A stretch of DNA of 64,000 bases, taken from contig JAYQSH010000011.1 in the NCBI GenBank assembly GCA_038146805.1, forward strand, positions 158,210-222,209, given 5' to 3'. Position 1 is the stretch's first letter. Every line of letters starts with the position of its first letter. Source of the DNA: CAIYXB01 sp038146805. GTDB taxonomy: Bacteria > Cyanobacteriota > Vampirovibrionia > LMEP-6097. The notes beneath the pieces were generated by a model that was given only the letters and a program-made list of their open reading frames with translations, was not told the DNA's origin and made no database searches. Position numbers and translations under genes: made by a program. Below, piece after piece: positions 17,601-26,730 of the stretch.

Positions 17601-19130
17601 CGACCAACGTTCATCAACTTTTTTTACAATCTCATCAGACATTTTAATAAGCCCCGGCCATTCTCTTTGAAATCCTTCATCAGCCCATTTCTTAGTTGCA
17701 TCAATACCAACCTTTGAGCCAAAACCCATAATTGTACTCGCATGATCTAAAATATCAAGAGCACCTTTAGTAAATATCATATCTCTCTGTGGATCAACAT
17801 TTCCAAAAGCATAGAGAGCCGCTTCTGAATAATTGTGAATATCTACATCTTTATCAAAAACTACAATTGACTTAGTCCAAGCCATTTGCCCCATACCCCA
17901 AATAGTATTCATCACTTTTTGTGCATGACCTGCATATTTTTTATCTATTTTCACCAAGACACAATTATGAAATACTCCATCCCAAGGAAGATCCATATCT
18001 AAAATTTCAGGACAAACCAACTGCAAAAGCGGCAAGAAAATTCTTTCTGTAGCTTTTCCTAAATAGCAATCTTCTTGTGGTGGTAAACCAACAATGGTTG
18101 TTGCATATACTGGATTATTACAATGCGTCAAAGCAGTCACGTTAAACTTTGGATATTTATCTGCCAAAGAATAAAAACCAGTATGGTCACCAAAAGGTCC
18201 TTCAATAATTTGCTCTTCATTTAAATCTATATAACCCTCTATAACAATCTCAGCATCAGCAGGAACTTCAATATCAATAGTTTTACATTTAACAAGCTCT
18301 ACTGGTTTACGACGAATAAAACCTGCCATTATCATCTCATCAATTCCCGGTGGCAAGGGAGCAGTACCTGCATAAATAATTGAAGGATCTGCACCAACAA
18401 CAACCGCAAGCTCCATACGATTTTGACCATCAATTTTTTTTAGTGACTTTTGATAATTATGTGCACCGTCATGATGTTTATGCCAATGAATGGCAGTCGT
18501 AAGGTTATCAAATTTTTGTACACGGTACATACCAACATTACGACCAGAACCTAATTTATCTACATCTTTTGTAAAAACTGATGTGAGGGTTATGTAATTT
18601 CCACCATCTTCAGGCCAACATTTGATGATTGGTAATTTATCCAAAAGTTTTGCATCTTGCTCTGCATAAATGACATTGTCTTGGCAAGCACCTTTACTGA
18701 CAAGCTTTGGAATAAATTTACGAATTTCAGACATCTGCATTAACTTTTGAATTTTTGCAGTTAAACTTTCTGGAACTTCAGGCTTAATAAATTCACGAAT
18801 ACGATCAGCAATAATGTCATAATCATCAACACCCAAAGCCATTTTCATACGCTTATGAGAACCTAATGAATTTATCAAGACTGGAATCTCATAGCCAACA
18901 GGATTTTCAAACAACAAAGCTTTATTACCAACTTGTTTTGCAAGATCATTTGCCCAAGAATGCTCCTTATCATTAGCGAGATTTGCATCAAGACAAACAG
19001 CTTTTGATATACGATCTGTGATTTCTGTAATTTCCAAATCAACATCAACTGGAGCTTTAATACGAAGCAACTCTCCATTTTCTTCTAAATCTGCAATAAA
19101 TTCTTGTAAATTTTTATAAGGATAAGTCAT
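17586..19130 (-). CDS. ubiD: UbiD-family prenylated-FMN decarboxylase
   Basis: 514 residues, full length for the family. Recognisable blocks: YKNLQEFIADLEENGELLRI at the start, GRNVGMYRVQ, the central EGPFGDHTGFYS (with the catalytic Glu), and WGMGQMAWTKSIVVFDKDVD near the end. UbiD enzymes decarboxylate aromatic or alpha,beta-unsaturated acids with prenyl-FMN; in many bacteria the substrate is the 4-hydroxybenzoate-derived quinone precursor. The prFMN synthase partner (ubiX) is not in the window. It is divergent from the SDR gene at 19162, and both starts lie 8 nt from a -10 box. Confidence 0.93.
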   Translation of the reverse strand: MTYPYKNLQEFIADLEENGELLRIKAPVDVDLEITEITDRISKAVCLDANLANDKEHSWANDLAKQVGNKALLFENPVGYEIPVLINSLGSHKRMKMALGVDDYDIIADRIREFIKPEVPESLTAKIQKLMQMSEIRKFIPKLVSKGACQDNVIYAEQDAKLLDKLPIIKCWPEDGGNYITLTSVFTKDVDKLGSGRNVGMYRVQKFDNLTTAIHWHKHHDGAHNYQKSLKKIDGQNRMELAVVVGADPSIIYAGTAPLPPGIDEMIMAGFIRRKPVELVKCKTIDIEVPADAEIVIEGYIDLNEEQIIEGPFGDHTGFYSLADKYPKFNVTALTHCNNPVYATTIVGLPPQEDCYLGKATERIFLPLLQLVCPEILDMDLPWDGVFHNCVLVKIDKKYAGHAQKVMNTIWGMGQMAWTKSIVVFDKDVDIHNYSEAALYAFGNVDPQRDMIFTKGALDILDHASTIMGFGSKVGIDATKKWADEGFQREWPGLIKMSDEIVKKVDERWSQYFN

Positions 19131-19138
19131 TAATAACT

Positions 19139-19153
19139 ATTATAGATTATTAT
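19139..19153. promoter_or_regulatory. Back-to-back leaderless -10 boxes for ubiD and the SDR gene
   Basis: In the 31 bp between the two divergent starts, TATAAT on the minus strand (19139-19144) is 8 nt from the ubiD ATG, and TATTAT on the plus strand (19148-19153) is 8 nt from the ATG at 19162. Neither gene has space for a Shine-Dalgarno. Confidence 0.65.
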
Positions 19154-19161
19154 AAAGTTAG

Positions 19162-20670
19162 ATGAAAATTCTCGTAACTGGTGCAAACGGCTATATTGGT
19201 CAAAGATTAATAAGAGAATTATTAATGGATGAACATGAGATTTATGCGCTTGTGAGACAAGATACTCGTTTTCAATACGAAAAATTTTCCAAAAAACATC
19301 CACAAGCAAAATTACATATCATCAATGCCGATCTTTTAGATCCTAATAGTCTTGAAGTAATTCCTCAGGATTTAGATTTAGCTTTTTACCTAGTGCACTC
19401 TATGAGTGGAAAAACAACTCAAGATTTCGAAGACATGGAAAAAAGCTGTGCGCTAAATTTTGTAAACAGCATAAAAAACAGTTCAATCAAACAAGTGATT
19501 TATTTAGGCGGAATAGCTAATTCCAAAAAACTCTCAAAACATTTACGCTCTCGCGTGCAAGTAGAGGAGATTCTTAAAAACCAAAATTTTGCTTTAACTG
19601 TACTGCGAGCGGCTATCATTATTGGTTCTGGTAGCGCTTCTTTTGAAATCATTCGTGATTTAACAGAAAAATTACCAGTAATGCTTGCTCCTAAGTGGCT
19701 AAAAACCAAATGCCAACCTATAGCCATTAGAAATGTTATTCAATACCTTCAAGGAGTAATGCTCAAAGAAGAAAGCTTTAATCAAACCTTTGATATAGGC
19801 GGTCCCGAAGCACTAACTTATACAGAAATACTTTATAGCTATGCAAGAGTAAGAAATTTAAAACGACTAATAATTCCAGTACCGCTATTTTCACCACGGC
19901 TTTCTTCTCATTGGCTAAGTTTCATTACCAGCGCAGATTATTCTTTAGCAAGAAACCTTGTAACCAGTTTAAAAAACCAAGTAACTGTAGAAAAAACAGG
20001 AATCGAAAAAATCGTTCCAATAAAATGTTTTACTTTAGATGAAGCTATTCAAAAAGCACTTTATAAAGTTTCTGAAGATGATGTTTTTTCTAGTTGGAAA
20101 GATGCTTTTATTTATACAGACAGCAAAAATTTTATGGACATTGAGATTCCTGAATATGGTTGTTTATTTGACAGACAAGAAATAGCATTCACTCGTGATA
20201 AAGAAGATGTTATAGAAAACATTTGGAATATTGGTGGCACTAGAGGTTGGTATTATTGGGATTGGGCTTGGGAGATTCGCGGTATGCTTGACATTGCTTT
20301 TGGTGGCGTCGGCTTAAGAAGAGGTCGAAGAAATACAAATGAACTTTTTCAAGGTGATGCACTTGATTTTTGGCGAGTCTTAAAAGCAGACCGTAAAAAT
20401 GGCTATCTAGCTTTGTATGCAGAAATGAAATTACCCGGAGAAGCATTTTTAGAATTCAAAATTGAAGAAAATAAAGATGGTCAAACTACACTAAAACAAA
20501 TTGCAACTTTTAGACCACAAGGTTTATGGGGAAGACTTTATTGGTACTTAATGATGCCAGCCCATATTTTTATTTTTAGTGGTATGGCACAAAATATTAT
20601 AAACTTTGTGCCGCACAAAAAGCACTCGACCACGCCCACTGAAAGTTATAGCCACCCAACCAGCCAGTAA
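19162..20670 (+). CDS. SDR-type NAD(P)-binding protein with C-terminal DUF2867
   Basis: 502 residues. The N-terminal 290 residues are an atypical short-chain dehydrogenase/YbjT-like domain: MKILVTGANGYIGQRLIREL carries the TGxxGxIG dinucleotide loop, and HSMSG and GGIAN follow. Residues about 330-490 match DUF2867, with GGTRGWYYWDWAWEIRG, then a Gly/Arg turn and PQGLWGRLYWYLM. The same two-domain arrangement occurs in many cyanobacteria and proteobacteria, where its substrate is unknown. The last 74 bp overlap the convergent flavoprotein gene. Confidence 0.87.
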   Translation: MKILVTGANGYIGQRLIRELLMDEHEIYALVRQDTRFQYEKFSKKHPQAKLHIINADLLDPNSLEVIPQDLDLAFYLVHSMSGKTTQDFEDMEKSCALNFVNSIKNSSIKQVIYLGGIANSKKLSKHLRSRVQVEEILKNQNFALTVLRAAIIIGSGSASFEIIRDLTEKLPVMLAPKWLKTKCQPIAIRNVIQYLQGVMLKEESFNQTFDIGGPEALTYTEILYSYARVRNLKRLIIPVPLFSPRLSSHWLSFITSADYSLARNLVTSLKNQVTVEKTGIEKIVPIKCFTLDEAIQKALYKVSEDDVFSSWKDAFIYTDSKNFMDIEIPEYGCLFDRQEIAFTRDKEDVIENIWNIGGTRGWYYWDWAWEIRGMLDIAFGGVGLRRGRRNTNELFQGDALDFWRVLKADRKNGYLALYAEMKLPGEAFLEFKIEENKDGQTTLKQIATFRPQGLWGRLYWYLMMPAHIFIFSGMAQNIINFVPHKKHSTTPTESYSHPTSQ

Positions 20671-21895
20671 CATCAACTGCTTCACCAATAAAATATAAGC
20701 CGGGATATTGTTTTACTTGCATTGTTTTTTGATCAAGAGCATTAGTATCTATACCACCTTTAGTAACTTCAGCTTTAGCAAAACCCTCATCTCCACAAGG
20801 ACTTAAGGACATTGCATTTAGCAAGTTAGCAAGTTCAATAAGTTTTTGTTTAGAATATTCTTGAATATTTTTTTCAATATCAAAGATTTCATTTGAAAAG
20901 GATTTTAAAAAGTTTTTAGAAAAAACAAAGTCTCTATCAATTTTATTTGTAAAAGTTGCCATGTTCTTTTTTTGTTCAATTTCTGAAATGATTTTTATAA
21001 GTTTTTCATTTGTTGTCTGAGATTTCTTATTTAAAAAATATTCTTGCAAATTTAAATCAGGACAAAAATTTAATACCAGCTTGTCACCCATTTGCCAATA
21101 ATTAGAAATTTGCAAAGTAGCTGGTCCACTTAAACCCTTATGTGTCATTAAAATATTTTCTCGAAACTCATGTTTATTTACAGCAAGCTTTACATCGAAG
21201 CTTGCACCTGAATTTTCATTTATAAACTTGTCGTTAATTAAAATTGGTACTAAACCAGCTTTAGGCTCAATGACATTGATAGCAAGTAATTTTGCCAAAT
21301 CATAGGCAAAAGAACTTGTACCTAACTGGGGTATCGAAAGCCCGCCTGTAGCGATAATCAAATTATCTGTTTCTACTAAATCCTCACCAATTTTAATCGC
21401 AATTTTTTTTTCAAGGGAAAAATCTAGTTGTTCTTTAGATTTATTTTCAATATTAATTTTTAGAGCGAGCTCATTAAAATAGATCTCATTAATTTTCACA
21501 GGATGTAAAATTGTGACAGCGAATTTTTGGGCTTGTTGTTTTAGTAAATTTATAATTTCAAAAGAGCCTTCATTACAAAACATTTGCCCTAGTTTTTTTT
21601 CGTGAAATTTTATATTATTTTCTTCCACGAATTTTATAAAATCGTAAGGACCATATTGAGCCAGTGCTGATTTAACAAAAAAAGGGTTTTGCGAAATATA
21701 GTTTTCATCGCTAGCATTGATATTTGTAAAATTACAACGCCCACCACCAGAAATGCGAATTTTTTCACAAAGCTTTTTATTAGAATCAATCAATAAGACA
21801 GATTTTTTGTTTTTAGCAGCAGTTATAGCAGCCATGAAACCTGCCGCACCAGCTCCAATTACTATCAAGTCATATTTCAATTTAAAAACAACCAA
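20597..21895 (-). CDS. HI0933-family FAD-dependent oxidoreductase
   Basis: 432 residues. It starts with the FAD-binding Rossmann motif DLIVIGAGAAGFMAAITAA and the family signature ISGGGRCNFTN. The C-terminal FAD site reads GLYFIGEAVDVTGWLGGYN, followed by WAWSSAFCA. This is the BaiN/HI0933 (aminoacetone-oxidase-like) family, whose physiological substrate is mostly unknown. The start is TTG at 21895 (or the TTG five codons later), as there is no in-frame ATG before the Rossmann strand. A short attenuator-like RNA lies just upstream. Confidence 0.93.
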   Translation of the reverse strand: MVVFKLKYDLIVIGAGAAGFMAAITAAKNKKSVLLIDSNKKLCEKIRISGGGRCNFTNINASDENYISQNPFFVKSALAQYGPYDFIKFVEENNIKFHEKKLGQMFCNEGSFEIINLLKQQAQKFAVTILHPVKINEIYFNELALKINIENKSKEQLDFSLEKKIAIKIGEDLVETDNLIIATGGLSIPQLGTSSFAYDLAKLLAINVIEPKAGLVPILINDKFINENSGASFDVKLAVNKHEFRENILMTHKGLSGPATLQISNYWQMGDKLVLNFCPDLNLQEYFLNKKSQTTNEKLIKIISEIEQKKNMATFTNKIDRDFVFSKNFLKSFSNEIFDIEKNIQEYSKQKLIELANLLNAMSLSPCGDEGFAKAEVTKGGIDTNALDQKTMQVKQYPGLYFIGEAVDVTGWLGGYNFQWAWSSAFCAAQSL

Positions 21896-21937
21896 TCACT
21901 TCAAAATAACACACGTATAGCTATCGTAAAAATTAGA

Positions 21938-21961
21938 CAAAAAAAAAGCCCCTAAGGACTT
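21938..21961 (-). terminator. Rho-independent terminator upstream of the HI0933-family gene
   Basis: On the minus strand AAGTCC-TTAG-GGGCTT forms a 6-bp stem with a 4-nt loop, followed by a run of T. It lies 43 bp before the flavoprotein start and about 30 bp after a promoter, so it would end a very short RNA or act as an attenuator. Confidence 0.7.
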
Positions 21962-21982
21962 AATTTCTTTCTTGATTTGAAT
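21938..21982 (-). ncRNA. Candidate ~45-nt small RNA or transcription attenuator
   Basis: A near-consensus promoter (TTGAAA, 17 bp, TGCTATAAT) on the minus strand is followed after about 30 nt by a Rho-independent terminator. Either a tiny stand-alone RNA is made, or most transcripts stop before the HI0933-family gene and some read through. No start codon is suitably placed for a leader peptide. This is an inference from spacing only. Confidence 0.4.
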
Positions 21983-21988
21983 TTCTTT

Positions 21989-22017
21989 ATTATAGCAAAT
22001 TTTTTACTTGTTTTCAA
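21989..22017 (-). promoter_or_regulatory. Promoter with extended -10, minus strand
   Basis: TTGAAA (22012-22017), 17-bp spacer ending TGC, then TATAAT (21989-21994). One of the two best sigma70-type promoters in the window. Confidence 0.7.
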
Positions 22018-22046
22018 GTGCACTTTTATTAATTTTAGTTAAACTT

Positions 22047-22111
22047 GAGACACTACGGACCGTGTCATTTTTGTCTCATGAGACACTGCGGACCGTGTTA
22101 TTTCTGTCTCA
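22047..22111 (+). repeat. Two tandem 33-bp GAGACA-type units (copies 3 and 4)
   Basis: Units start at 22047 and 22080. Each is GAGACACTRCGGACCGTGT followed by YATTTYTGTCTCA. The ends GAGACA and TGTCTC are inverted. This is the only place where two units stand side by side, which defines the 33-bp period. In the same 353-bp non-coding stretch (21896-22248) are the small-RNA candidate and repeat A. Confidence 0.85.
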
Positions 22112-22135
22112 CCTATTATCTTGTAATCGACTAGC

Positions 22136-22183
22136 TCAAATCTAAAAACTCGAGATACTTATTACGGGTTTGGAAGCACGCCC
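22136..22183 (+). repeat. Dispersed repeat A, 48-bp terminal fragment
   Basis: Matches the outer end of repeat A from CAAATCTAAA through CTCGAGATACTTATTACGGG to GCACGCCC, with one substitution. The inner part is missing. It lies 65 bp before mutM. Confidence 0.8.
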
Positions 22184-22248
22184 ATAAAGCAAAAGCCAAC
22201 TATAGTAGACTAAAGTTGATCATCGAGTAAATAGAAAAAAACAAATTT

Positions 22249-23076
22249 ATGCCTGAATTACCAGAAGTCGAAACAGTATGCAGAGGAATCAAACCTCTAT
22301 TAGAAAATCAAAGCATAAAAAAAATTCTTTGCAGAGTTGCCAAGCTGCGCTACCTACTTCCCAAAAACCTAAACAAAAAAATTGCCAATTGCAAAATTCT
22401 AAAAGTGCAAAGAAAAGCAAAATACATACAGATTTTTTTAGACAATGAAACTCAATTAATCATTCACTTAGGAATGACCGGCAAATTATTAATCAAAAAG
22501 AACTTTACAAATAAAAGAATTGACAAACATGACCATGTAATCGTAGAACTAAAAAATTCTCAAGCATTGGTTTTTAACGATGTACGAAAATTTGGCATGC
22601 TTGATTTAATTGATAATAGCCAAGAACAAAATTACAAATTTTTTAAAGACCTTGGTCTTGAACCTCTTGAAAAAGAATTTAATTTTGATAATTTTAAAAA
22701 AATCATCTCTCATAGAAACAAATCAATCAAATCCACAATCATGGACAGCAAACTCATTGTAGGTGTTGGCAATATTTATGCAAATGAATCACTCTTTAAC
22801 GCTGGCATTCATCCAGAAAGAATTAGCTCAGATCTCAAGGACTATGAACTAGAACTACTGAGAAAAGAAATTATCAAAATCTTAAAAAAAGCTATCAAAA
22901 AAGGTGGGTCCACTTTAAATGATTTTAGAAATGAAGAGAATCAAAAAGGATATTTTCAGTTTGACTTTAGGGTTTACGCTAGAAATGGCTTAGCCTGCAA
23001 GATTTGTAAAACTGAAATCCAAAGAATTAAACAAAATGGTAGATCCAGTTTTGTTTGTAGTACTTGCCAAAAATGA
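22249..23076 (+). CDS. mutM: Formamidopyrimidine-DNA glycosylase
   Basis: Removes 8-oxoguanine and formamidopyrimidines and nicks the abasic site. 275 residues, normal length. The N-terminal catalytic PELPEVETV is intact (Pro at position 2), and the conserved Lys58 (KAKY) is present. The H2TH region carries DSKLIVGVGNIYANESLF, and the C-terminal zinc finger has two CxxC pairs (CKIC and CSTC). The ATG at 22249 is preceded by a TATAGT box about 40 nt upstream. leuB follows after 12 bp but has its own -10 box. Confidence 0.96.
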   Translation: MPELPEVETVCRGIKPLLENQSIKKILCRVAKLRYLLPKNLNKKIANCKILKVQRKAKYIQIFLDNETQLIIHLGMTGKLLIKKNFTNKRIDKHDHVIVELKNSQALVFNDVRKFGMLDLIDNSQEQNYKFFKDLGLEPLEKEFNFDNFKKIISHRNKSIKSTIMDSKLIVGVGNIYANESLFNAGIHPERISSDLKDYELELLRKEIIKILKKAIKKGGSTLNDFRNEENQKGYFQFDFRVYARNGLACKICKTEIQRIKQNGRSSFVCSTCQK

Positions 23077-23082
23077 TAAAAT
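23077..23082 (+). promoter_or_regulatory. leuB -10 box, leaderless GTG start
   Basis: TAAAAT starts right after the mutM stop codon and ends 6 nt before the leuB GTG at 23089. Confidence 0.5.
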
Positions 23083-23088
23083 ATCTAA

Positions 23089-24147
23089 GTGAAAAAAATA
23101 GCTTTAATACCCGGTGATGGCATTGGTCCAGAAATTACAAAAGAAACTCTAAAAGTTTTGAGCAAATTAGATCTTGATTTTGATTATCGAGAGTTTGATT
23201 TAGGTGGAGTCGCGATAGACAAACATGGCGTTCCATTTCCAAAAGAAACACAACAAGGTATTAAAGAAGCAGATGCAGTTTTAATGGCTGCAATTGGTGG
23301 ACCTCAGTACGATAATTTACCAAGAGAAAAAAGACCAGAAACAGGACTTTTAGCACTTAGAAAAGAATTAAAAACATTTGCAAATATTAGACCTGCCCTT
23401 GTTTTTGATTCACTTGCAAATCTTTCTAGCTTAAAAGAAGACGTTGTTAAAGGAACTGATTTAATTGTAGTAAGAGAACTTACTGGTGGTATTTATTTTG
23501 GTGAGCCAAGTTCAAACGATGGCAATGTTGGCATCAATACCATGATTTACAATAAAGAAGAAGTTAAGCGCATCGCAAAAGTTGCATTTGAATTTGCTCA
23601 AAAAAGAACAAAAAAACTTTGTTCAGTTGACAAAGCAAATGTTTTAAATGTGTCGCAACTGTGGCGAGATGCTGTAATTGAAACAGCTAAAGACTTTCCA
23701 GATGTTGAACTTACCCACATGTATGTTGACAATGCAGCAATGCAACTTATCAAAAATCCAAAACAATTTGACGTAATTGTTACAGGCAATCTTTTTGGTG
23801 ATATTTTGTCTGATGAAGCTTCAATGCTTACAGGAAGTATTGGCTTATTACCAAGTGCATCGATTGGAGATGGATCTCTTCCGGGTTTATATGAACCAGT
23901 ACATGGCTCTGCACCAGACATTGCCAACCAAGGCAAAGCAAACCCAATGGCTATGATACTTTCAGCGGCTATGATGTTAAGATTCAGTTTTGGCTTAGAT
24001 ACCGAAGCTAAAATTTTAGAAGATGCAATTCAAGATGTACTCAATCAAGGTATTATGACAGCAGACTTAGGTGGCTCAGCAAGCACAATTGAAATTGGAG
24101 ATGCTATAGCGAGTGCTGTTACAAAAAATATAAAAGTTCTTGCTTAA
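23089..24147 (+). CDS. leuB: 3-isopropylmalate dehydrogenase
   Basis: Third enzyme specific to leucine synthesis; NAD-dependent oxidative decarboxylation. 352 residues with KIALIPGDGIGPEI at the start, the substrate Arg region RPETGLLALRKEL, VRELTGGIYFGEP, the metal-site segment GDILSDEASMLTGSIGLLPSAS, and the NAD loop YEPVHGSAPDIANQGKANP. The GTG start gives the normal N-terminus; no ATG is available in frame upstream. It overlaps the following xth gene by one base (TAATG), so the two are translationally coupled. Confidence 0.96.
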   Translation: MKKIALIPGDGIGPEITKETLKVLSKLDLDFDYREFDLGGVAIDKHGVPFPKETQQGIKEADAVLMAAIGGPQYDNLPREKRPETGLLALRKELKTFANIRPALVFDSLANLSSLKEDVVKGTDLIVVRELTGGIYFGEPSSNDGNVGINTMIYNKEEVKRIAKVAFEFAQKRTKKLCSVDKANVLNVSQLWRDAVIETAKDFPDVELTHMYVDNAAMQLIKNPKQFDVIVTGNLFGDILSDEASMLTGSIGLLPSASIGDGSLPGLYEPVHGSAPDIANQGKANPMAMILSAAMMLRFSFGLDTEAKILEDAIQDVLNQGIMTADLGGSASTIEIGDAIASAVTKNIKVLA

Positions 24148-25124
24148 TGTGCCAAATTAAAATTTGTTCTTGGAATGTTAATGGCATCAGAGCTGTTGCA
24201 AAAAAAGGATTTTTTGAATGGTTATTGGATTCTGACTATGATTTAGTTGGTATTCAAGAATCAAAAGCACAACCAGATCAGCTTGATGATAGCTTCAAAG
24301 CAAACTTTAAGTACCCAACTGTAAAATATAATAGTGCAGAAAGAAAAGGTTATAGTGGCACCGCCAACTTCATTTCAGCAAACTTTAGTCCAGACTATAT
24401 TCAATTTGGTTTTGATATTAATAAATTTAAAACAGAAAAACTTGCTTACAAAATAACTTCCATAAACCATGAGAAAAAAACTACCAGTATTAATTACGCA
24501 GGTTTAGACAGCAGCATTGGACCAGACTCTTTACCTAAAAGATATTCAGACTTAGAAGCATTAAAGAGAATCAGCAAAGAAGAACTTGCAGAACAAATTC
24601 AAGCTTTTAATGCAGAAGGCAGAATCATAGAGACTCAACATACTGTTGCTGACAAAAAAATTATTATTCTAAATATTTATTTTCCCAACGGTGGCGCAAG
24701 TACAGAAAGACTTAAATTTAAGTTTGAATTTTATGAGCTACTAATTGTCTACCTAAAAGAATTACTCAAAATCACTCCTTATGTGATTGTAAAAGGTGAC
24801 TTTAATACAGCGCACACAGAAATTGATTTAGCGCGTCCAAAAGAAAACACCAATACCACAGGCTTTATGCCAGTTGAAAGAATGTATTTAGATTGGATAG
24901 AAGAAATAGGTTTTTTAGATGCTTTTCGTGCTTTAAACCCAGAGACAAAAGAAGTTTACACGTGGTGGAGCTTTCGAACTGCGGCACGCTCAAGAAACAT
25001 TGGCTGGAGAATTGATTATGTTTATATAAGCGATGCGCTCAAAGTGCACCTAAAGACTGCTAAAGTCTTAAACTTACAAGAAGGTTCTGATCACTGTCCA
25101 ATAGACGTTACACTAAAGTTTTAG
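24147..25124 (+). CDS. xth: Exodeoxyribonuclease III / AP endonuclease with insertion
   Basis: EEP-fold DNA-repair nuclease. It has CSWNVNGIRA, GIQESKAQ (metal Glu), KGDFNTAHTEID (Asp/Asn pair), WWSFR and the C-terminal GSDHCPI (catalytic Asp-His). At 325 residues it is about 60-70 longer than usual. The extra part lies at about residues 90-155, between the GYSGTA strand and the strand that leads to IIILNIYFPNG, and is Lys/Glu-rich with several helices. All catalytic residues remain, so it should be active. It overlaps the convergent Na/Pi gene by 17 bp. Confidence 0.94.
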   Translation: MCQIKICSWNVNGIRAVAKKGFFEWLLDSDYDLVGIQESKAQPDQLDDSFKANFKYPTVKYNSAERKGYSGTANFISANFSPDYIQFGFDINKFKTEKLAYKITSINHEKKTTSINYAGLDSSIGPDSLPKRYSDLEALKRISKEELAEQIQAFNAEGRIIETQHTVADKKIIILNIYFPNGGASTERLKFKFEFYELLIVYLKELLKITPYVIVKGDFNTAHTEIDLARPKENTNTTGFMPVERMYLDWIEEIGFLDAFRALNPETKEVYTWWSFRTAARSRNIGWRIDYVYISDALKVHLKTAKVLNLQEGSDHCPIDVTLKF

Positions 25125-26730
25125 AAGGACGTTTTAAAATATTACAAATTCTTCTTGAAGTAGCATTAACACTGCGAATAAACTCTAAAACCCAAAGGTT
25201 TAATTTTTCACTTTCGTAATCGCCACCATCTGTCAAATCATCAACTGATTTATTTCTAAGTTCTTCTTCTATTTTTCTAAGGTCATCTAAACGCAATAAA
25301 ATTCTTTGAGCATCTTCATAAGAATCATACATGATTGCATTACACGATTTTGAAAAGCATTTTACAGTACTTCTAAAATATTCCTCAAGCCCTAAATATC
25401 TTTCATCAAAATTTGGAACTTGATGGTCTAAAGTCTCCAAAGAACTTTCTAGCTTAAATGCAATATGCTCAATCTCATTCACTAAACTTACCAAATTTAA
25501 AGCCCTTGAAACATTTTTATAGTCAAGCTTTTGTTTTACAATACGACCTAAAAAATTTAAAATATCAGCTCTAAATTCTTGCTGGTACTCTCTAAGTTCA
25601 AACAACTGAGTTTCTTTTTCTTTTTCCTTCATCAAAAAGAAATCTCTAGAAAGCCAAAGCATTTCTTTAACGGTATTTTTATATGAACGAATTGCATCGT
25701 TTGACTGAATAAACAAAAGCTCTGGACTTTTTGAAAGCTCACGAATTCTTGGAAAAAAATATTTTTTCTTCTGTGGATTTTTTTCTTCTTTAATAATCCA
25801 ATGTGATAATTTATCAAGCACACCAACAAATGGGAACCAAATTATTGAAGCAATAATATTAAAAGCTGTTTGTGCATTTGCCATTAAACGAGCAACATTC
25901 TGACTATTCGAGCTTATTGCTTTTACAAAAACAATAAACTCTGGAACCCAAAAAGAAAACAATAAAACTCCTGAAACATTAAAAACAATATGAGCAGTAG
26001 CAACTCTTTTTGCGGCAGAACCAGTATTGATTGAAGCTAAAATAGCTGTTATACAAGTACCTATATTTGCTCCAAGAATCAATGGAACTGCGGCTTCTAA
26101 TGTAACTAAACCTTGAGTCGCAAGACCGATCGCAATACCAATACTTGCACTACTCGATTGCACTAGTGCCGTAAAAATTGCACCAGCTAAAATTCCAATA
26201 CCGACATTTTCAAAACTCTGCATTAAATCTAAAAAGAAAGCTGAGTCTCTTAAAACTTTCATTGCCTGAGACATTGTTTCTAAACCCAAAAACAAAAATC
26301 CTAAACCAATTGCAATATAACCAAAATGTTTTGTACGAGTTCGAGATGAAATAATTTTCACCAGAAAACCAACTGCCACAAAGACCAAAGCCATTTTAGT
26401 AACTTTAAAAGCAATAATTTGAGCAGTCACAGTTGTACCAATGTTTGCTCCTAGAATAACCGCGATACTTCTTTCAAAACTTATTAATTGAGACTGCACT
26501 AATGAAATCAAAATCGAAGTTGTTGCACTACTCGATTGAATGAGTGCGGTGACCAAAGTACCAACCAAAACACCAATCACTCGATTATCGGTTGCTTTTT
26601 CTAGAATTAATTTAAAAGTATTTCCTGCCGCTTTTCTCAAGTTGGCACTCATCATGTCGAGCCCTAAAAGAAAAACCGAAAGCCCGCCAATGACCCCAAC
26701 AAAATTTTCAATTCCAAAGCCTGAATGCAT
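25108..26730 (-). CDS. Na/Pi cotransporter family protein (NptA/PhoU-like fusion)
   Basis: 540 residues. The N-terminal 310 residues are membrane helices with two Na/Pi-cotransporter repeats, each carrying the QSSSA motif (ALIQSSSATTS and ALVQSSSASIG) and GANIGT. Residues about 340-540 are helical and resemble the PhoU-like regulatory domain. It is predicted to import phosphate with sodium, or to export it. Only a small gene and non-coding sequence lie upstream; no pst or pho gene is near. Confidence 0.92.
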   Translation of the reverse strand: MHSGFGIENFVGVIGGLSVFLLGLDMMSANLRKAAGNTFKLILEKATDNRVIGVLVGTLVTALIQSSSATTSILISLVQSQLISFERSIAVILGANIGTTVTAQIIAFKVTKMALVFVAVGFLVKIISSRTRTKHFGYIAIGLGFLFLGLETMSQAMKVLRDSAFFLDLMQSFENVGIGILAGAIFTALVQSSSASIGIAIGLATQGLVTLEAAVPLILGANIGTCITAILASINTGSAAKRVATAHIVFNVSGVLLFSFWVPEFIVFVKAISSNSQNVARLMANAQTAFNIIASIIWFPFVGVLDKLSHWIIKEEKNPQKKKYFFPRIRELSKSPELLFIQSNDAIRSYKNTVKEMLWLSRDFFLMKEKEKETQLFELREYQQEFRADILNFLGRIVKQKLDYKNVSRALNLVSLVNEIEHIAFKLESSLETLDHQVPNFDERYLGLEEYFRSTVKCFSKSCNAIMYDSYEDAQRILLRLDDLRKIEEELRNKSVDDLTDGGDYESEKLNLWVLEFIRSVNATSRRICNILKRPSKTLV

